This document shows, piece after piece, positions 63,471 to 64,000 of a stretch of DNA of 64,000 nt; positions within the stretch are counted from its first letter, which is position 1, and the number at the start of each line of letters is the position of its first letter. Both the position numbers and the translations under genes were made by a program. The DNA comes from Roseateles sp. GTDB lineage: Bacteria; Pseudomonadota; Gammaproteobacteria; Burkholderiales; Burkholderiaceae. The stretch spans positions 1 through 64,000 of the forward strand of contig JAFAMW010000067.1 of the NCBI GenBank assembly GCA_019232985.1, given 5' to 3'. The notes under the pieces were generated by a model that made no database searches, had not been told where the DNA came from, and was given only the letters and a program-made list of their open reading frames with translations.

Positions 63471-63486
63471 GTAGGACTTCGCCTAC
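63471..63486. promoter_or_regulatory. GTAGGA/CCTAC palindrome upstream of the AsmA-like gene
   Basis: GTAGG-ACTTCG-CCTAC has perfect 5-bp arms and matches the GTAGGA-N4-TCCTAC layout with one mismatch. It lies 57 bases before the ATG at 63544. Confidence 0.5.
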
Positions 63487-63543
63487 GCGCAGCGCGTGCG
63501 GCGTCCCACGCGCGCGGCGCCGCGGCCGCGCCACGATCGCGTC

Positions 63544-64000
63544 ATGGACCCCGCGCCACAAGCCGAAGAACGCAGCGACGGACCGCCGGCCGCGCCGCCC
63601 CGCCGGCGCGGCCTCGTCGTCACGGCCGGCTTGCTCGGCGGCCTCGCGGTGCTGGGCGCGGCCGTCGGCGGCGCCGACCTCGCCGGCTGGCCCGGCCTCG
63701 CGCCGCGCGCGCTCGCGCATTTCGCGCCGACGCTGGGCCTCACGTTAGCCCCCGACACGCGCGTGCACCTGCTCTACCGGCCACGCCTGCTCGCGCCGAC
63801 GCTGACGCTCGCGCACGACGGCCAGACGCTCGCCGACGCGCAGGGGCTCGAGCTGCGCTGGGACTGGCGCGACGTCTGGCGCTGGCAGCGCGAGGGCGCG
63901 CCGCTGCGCGTGCGCGCGGTCCAGGCCGCGCGGCTCGAGCTGCACTGGGCGCGCGACGCGGCGGGCCGCTCGAACTGGCAGTTCCTCGAGCCGCCGCCGG
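63544..64000 (+). CDS. AsmA-like protein, N-terminal part
   Basis: An open frame of 152 codons running off the window. A polar, Pro/Arg-rich start is followed by one membrane helix (GLVVTAGLLGGLAVLGAAVG) and then a beta-rich segment with paired hydrophobics (VHLLYRPRLLAPTLTLAHDG, LELHWARDAAGRSNWQFLEP). The GRSNWQF phrase is typical of AsmA/TamB-like inner-membrane proteins facing the periplasm, which act in outer-membrane lipid transfer. The family call rests on the first third only. Confidence 0.65.
   Translation, partial: MDPAPQAEERSDGPPAAPPRRRGLVVTAGLLGGLAVLGAAVGGADLAGWPGLAPRALAHFAPTLGLTLAPDTRVHLLYRPRLLAPTLTLAHDGQTLADAQGLELRWDWRDVWRWQREGAPLRVRAVQAARLELHWARDAAGRSNWQFLEPPP

Overview
The window is strongly GC-rich and gene-dense, with short intergenic gaps and many ATGA stop/start overlaps. 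The gene content (mnmG-rsmG-parA-parB, prkA-yeaH-spoVR, DUF2242, CX14CX2C-type QueE, branched-chain-type ABC operons with PAS/sigma-54 activators) points to a betaproteobacterium of the order Burkholderiales. I cannot name the genus. It is ordinary chromosome: no rRNA, tRNA, CRISPR, prophage, integrase or insertion-sequence gene was seen. Two parS sites inside mnmG and rsmG, next to parA and parB, place the left part in the origin-proximal domain.

Layout. 1-3.5 kb: secreted peptidase-like hydrolase with a NatAB-type ABC exporter. 3.7-10.8 kb: chromosome maintenance (mnmG, rsmG, parA, parB), with a GNAT gene, antisense argC and a small hydrolase lying between parA and parB. 11.3-16.2 kb: prkA-yeaH-spoVR behind a long leader with a sigma-54-like promoter and an inverted repeat. 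16.5-21.2 kb: cobalamin adenosyltransferase, a WYL regulator divergent from an HNH-like protein, a GNAT gene, and a DnaQ-like exonuclease with a MazG-like pyrophosphohydrolase. 21.2-21.6 kb: A/T-rich gap with DnaA-box-like sequences. 21.6-25.3 kb: SGNH lipoprotein, OmpW, and the queuosine genes queE and queD. QueD is a single chain with three T-fold repeats.

25.4-45.5 kb is a mosaic of transport, stress and regulatory genes: DGPF protein with an ECF42-type sigma factor, DUF2242 lipoprotein, SLC13/ArsB-type transporter, a MarR-ClC-HPP cluster with a perfect MarR-type operator, a LysR gene divergent from an epoxide-hydrolase-like protein and a DipZ-like thioredoxin, a Tat-exported phosphoesterase, a Kef-type antiporter, a Phd/VapC toxin-antitoxin pair, a flavin-dependent halogenase, and a second WYL regulator with its own palindrome.

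45.5-56.3 kb looks like one transcription unit: TonB-dependent receptor, alpha/beta hydrolase, PAS/AAA+ sigma-54 activator, complete branched-chain-type ABC importer, and a second alpha/beta hydrolase. A sigma-54-like -24/-12 element and a 17-bp palindrome lie upstream. I read it as a self-regulated system for importing and hydrolysing an unknown ester-like substrate. 56.4-64 kb holds a YghU-type glutathione transferase, photolyase, a CHASE3 histidine kinase, a receiver-only protein, two BON lipoproteins, a NarL-type response regulator and the start of an AsmA-like protein. A recurrent GTAGGA-N4-TCCTA-like motif in the promoters of this last block suggests a local regulon. A family of GC-rich palindromic repeats is scattered through the window, and one related-looking palindrome has been absorbed in frame into parB.
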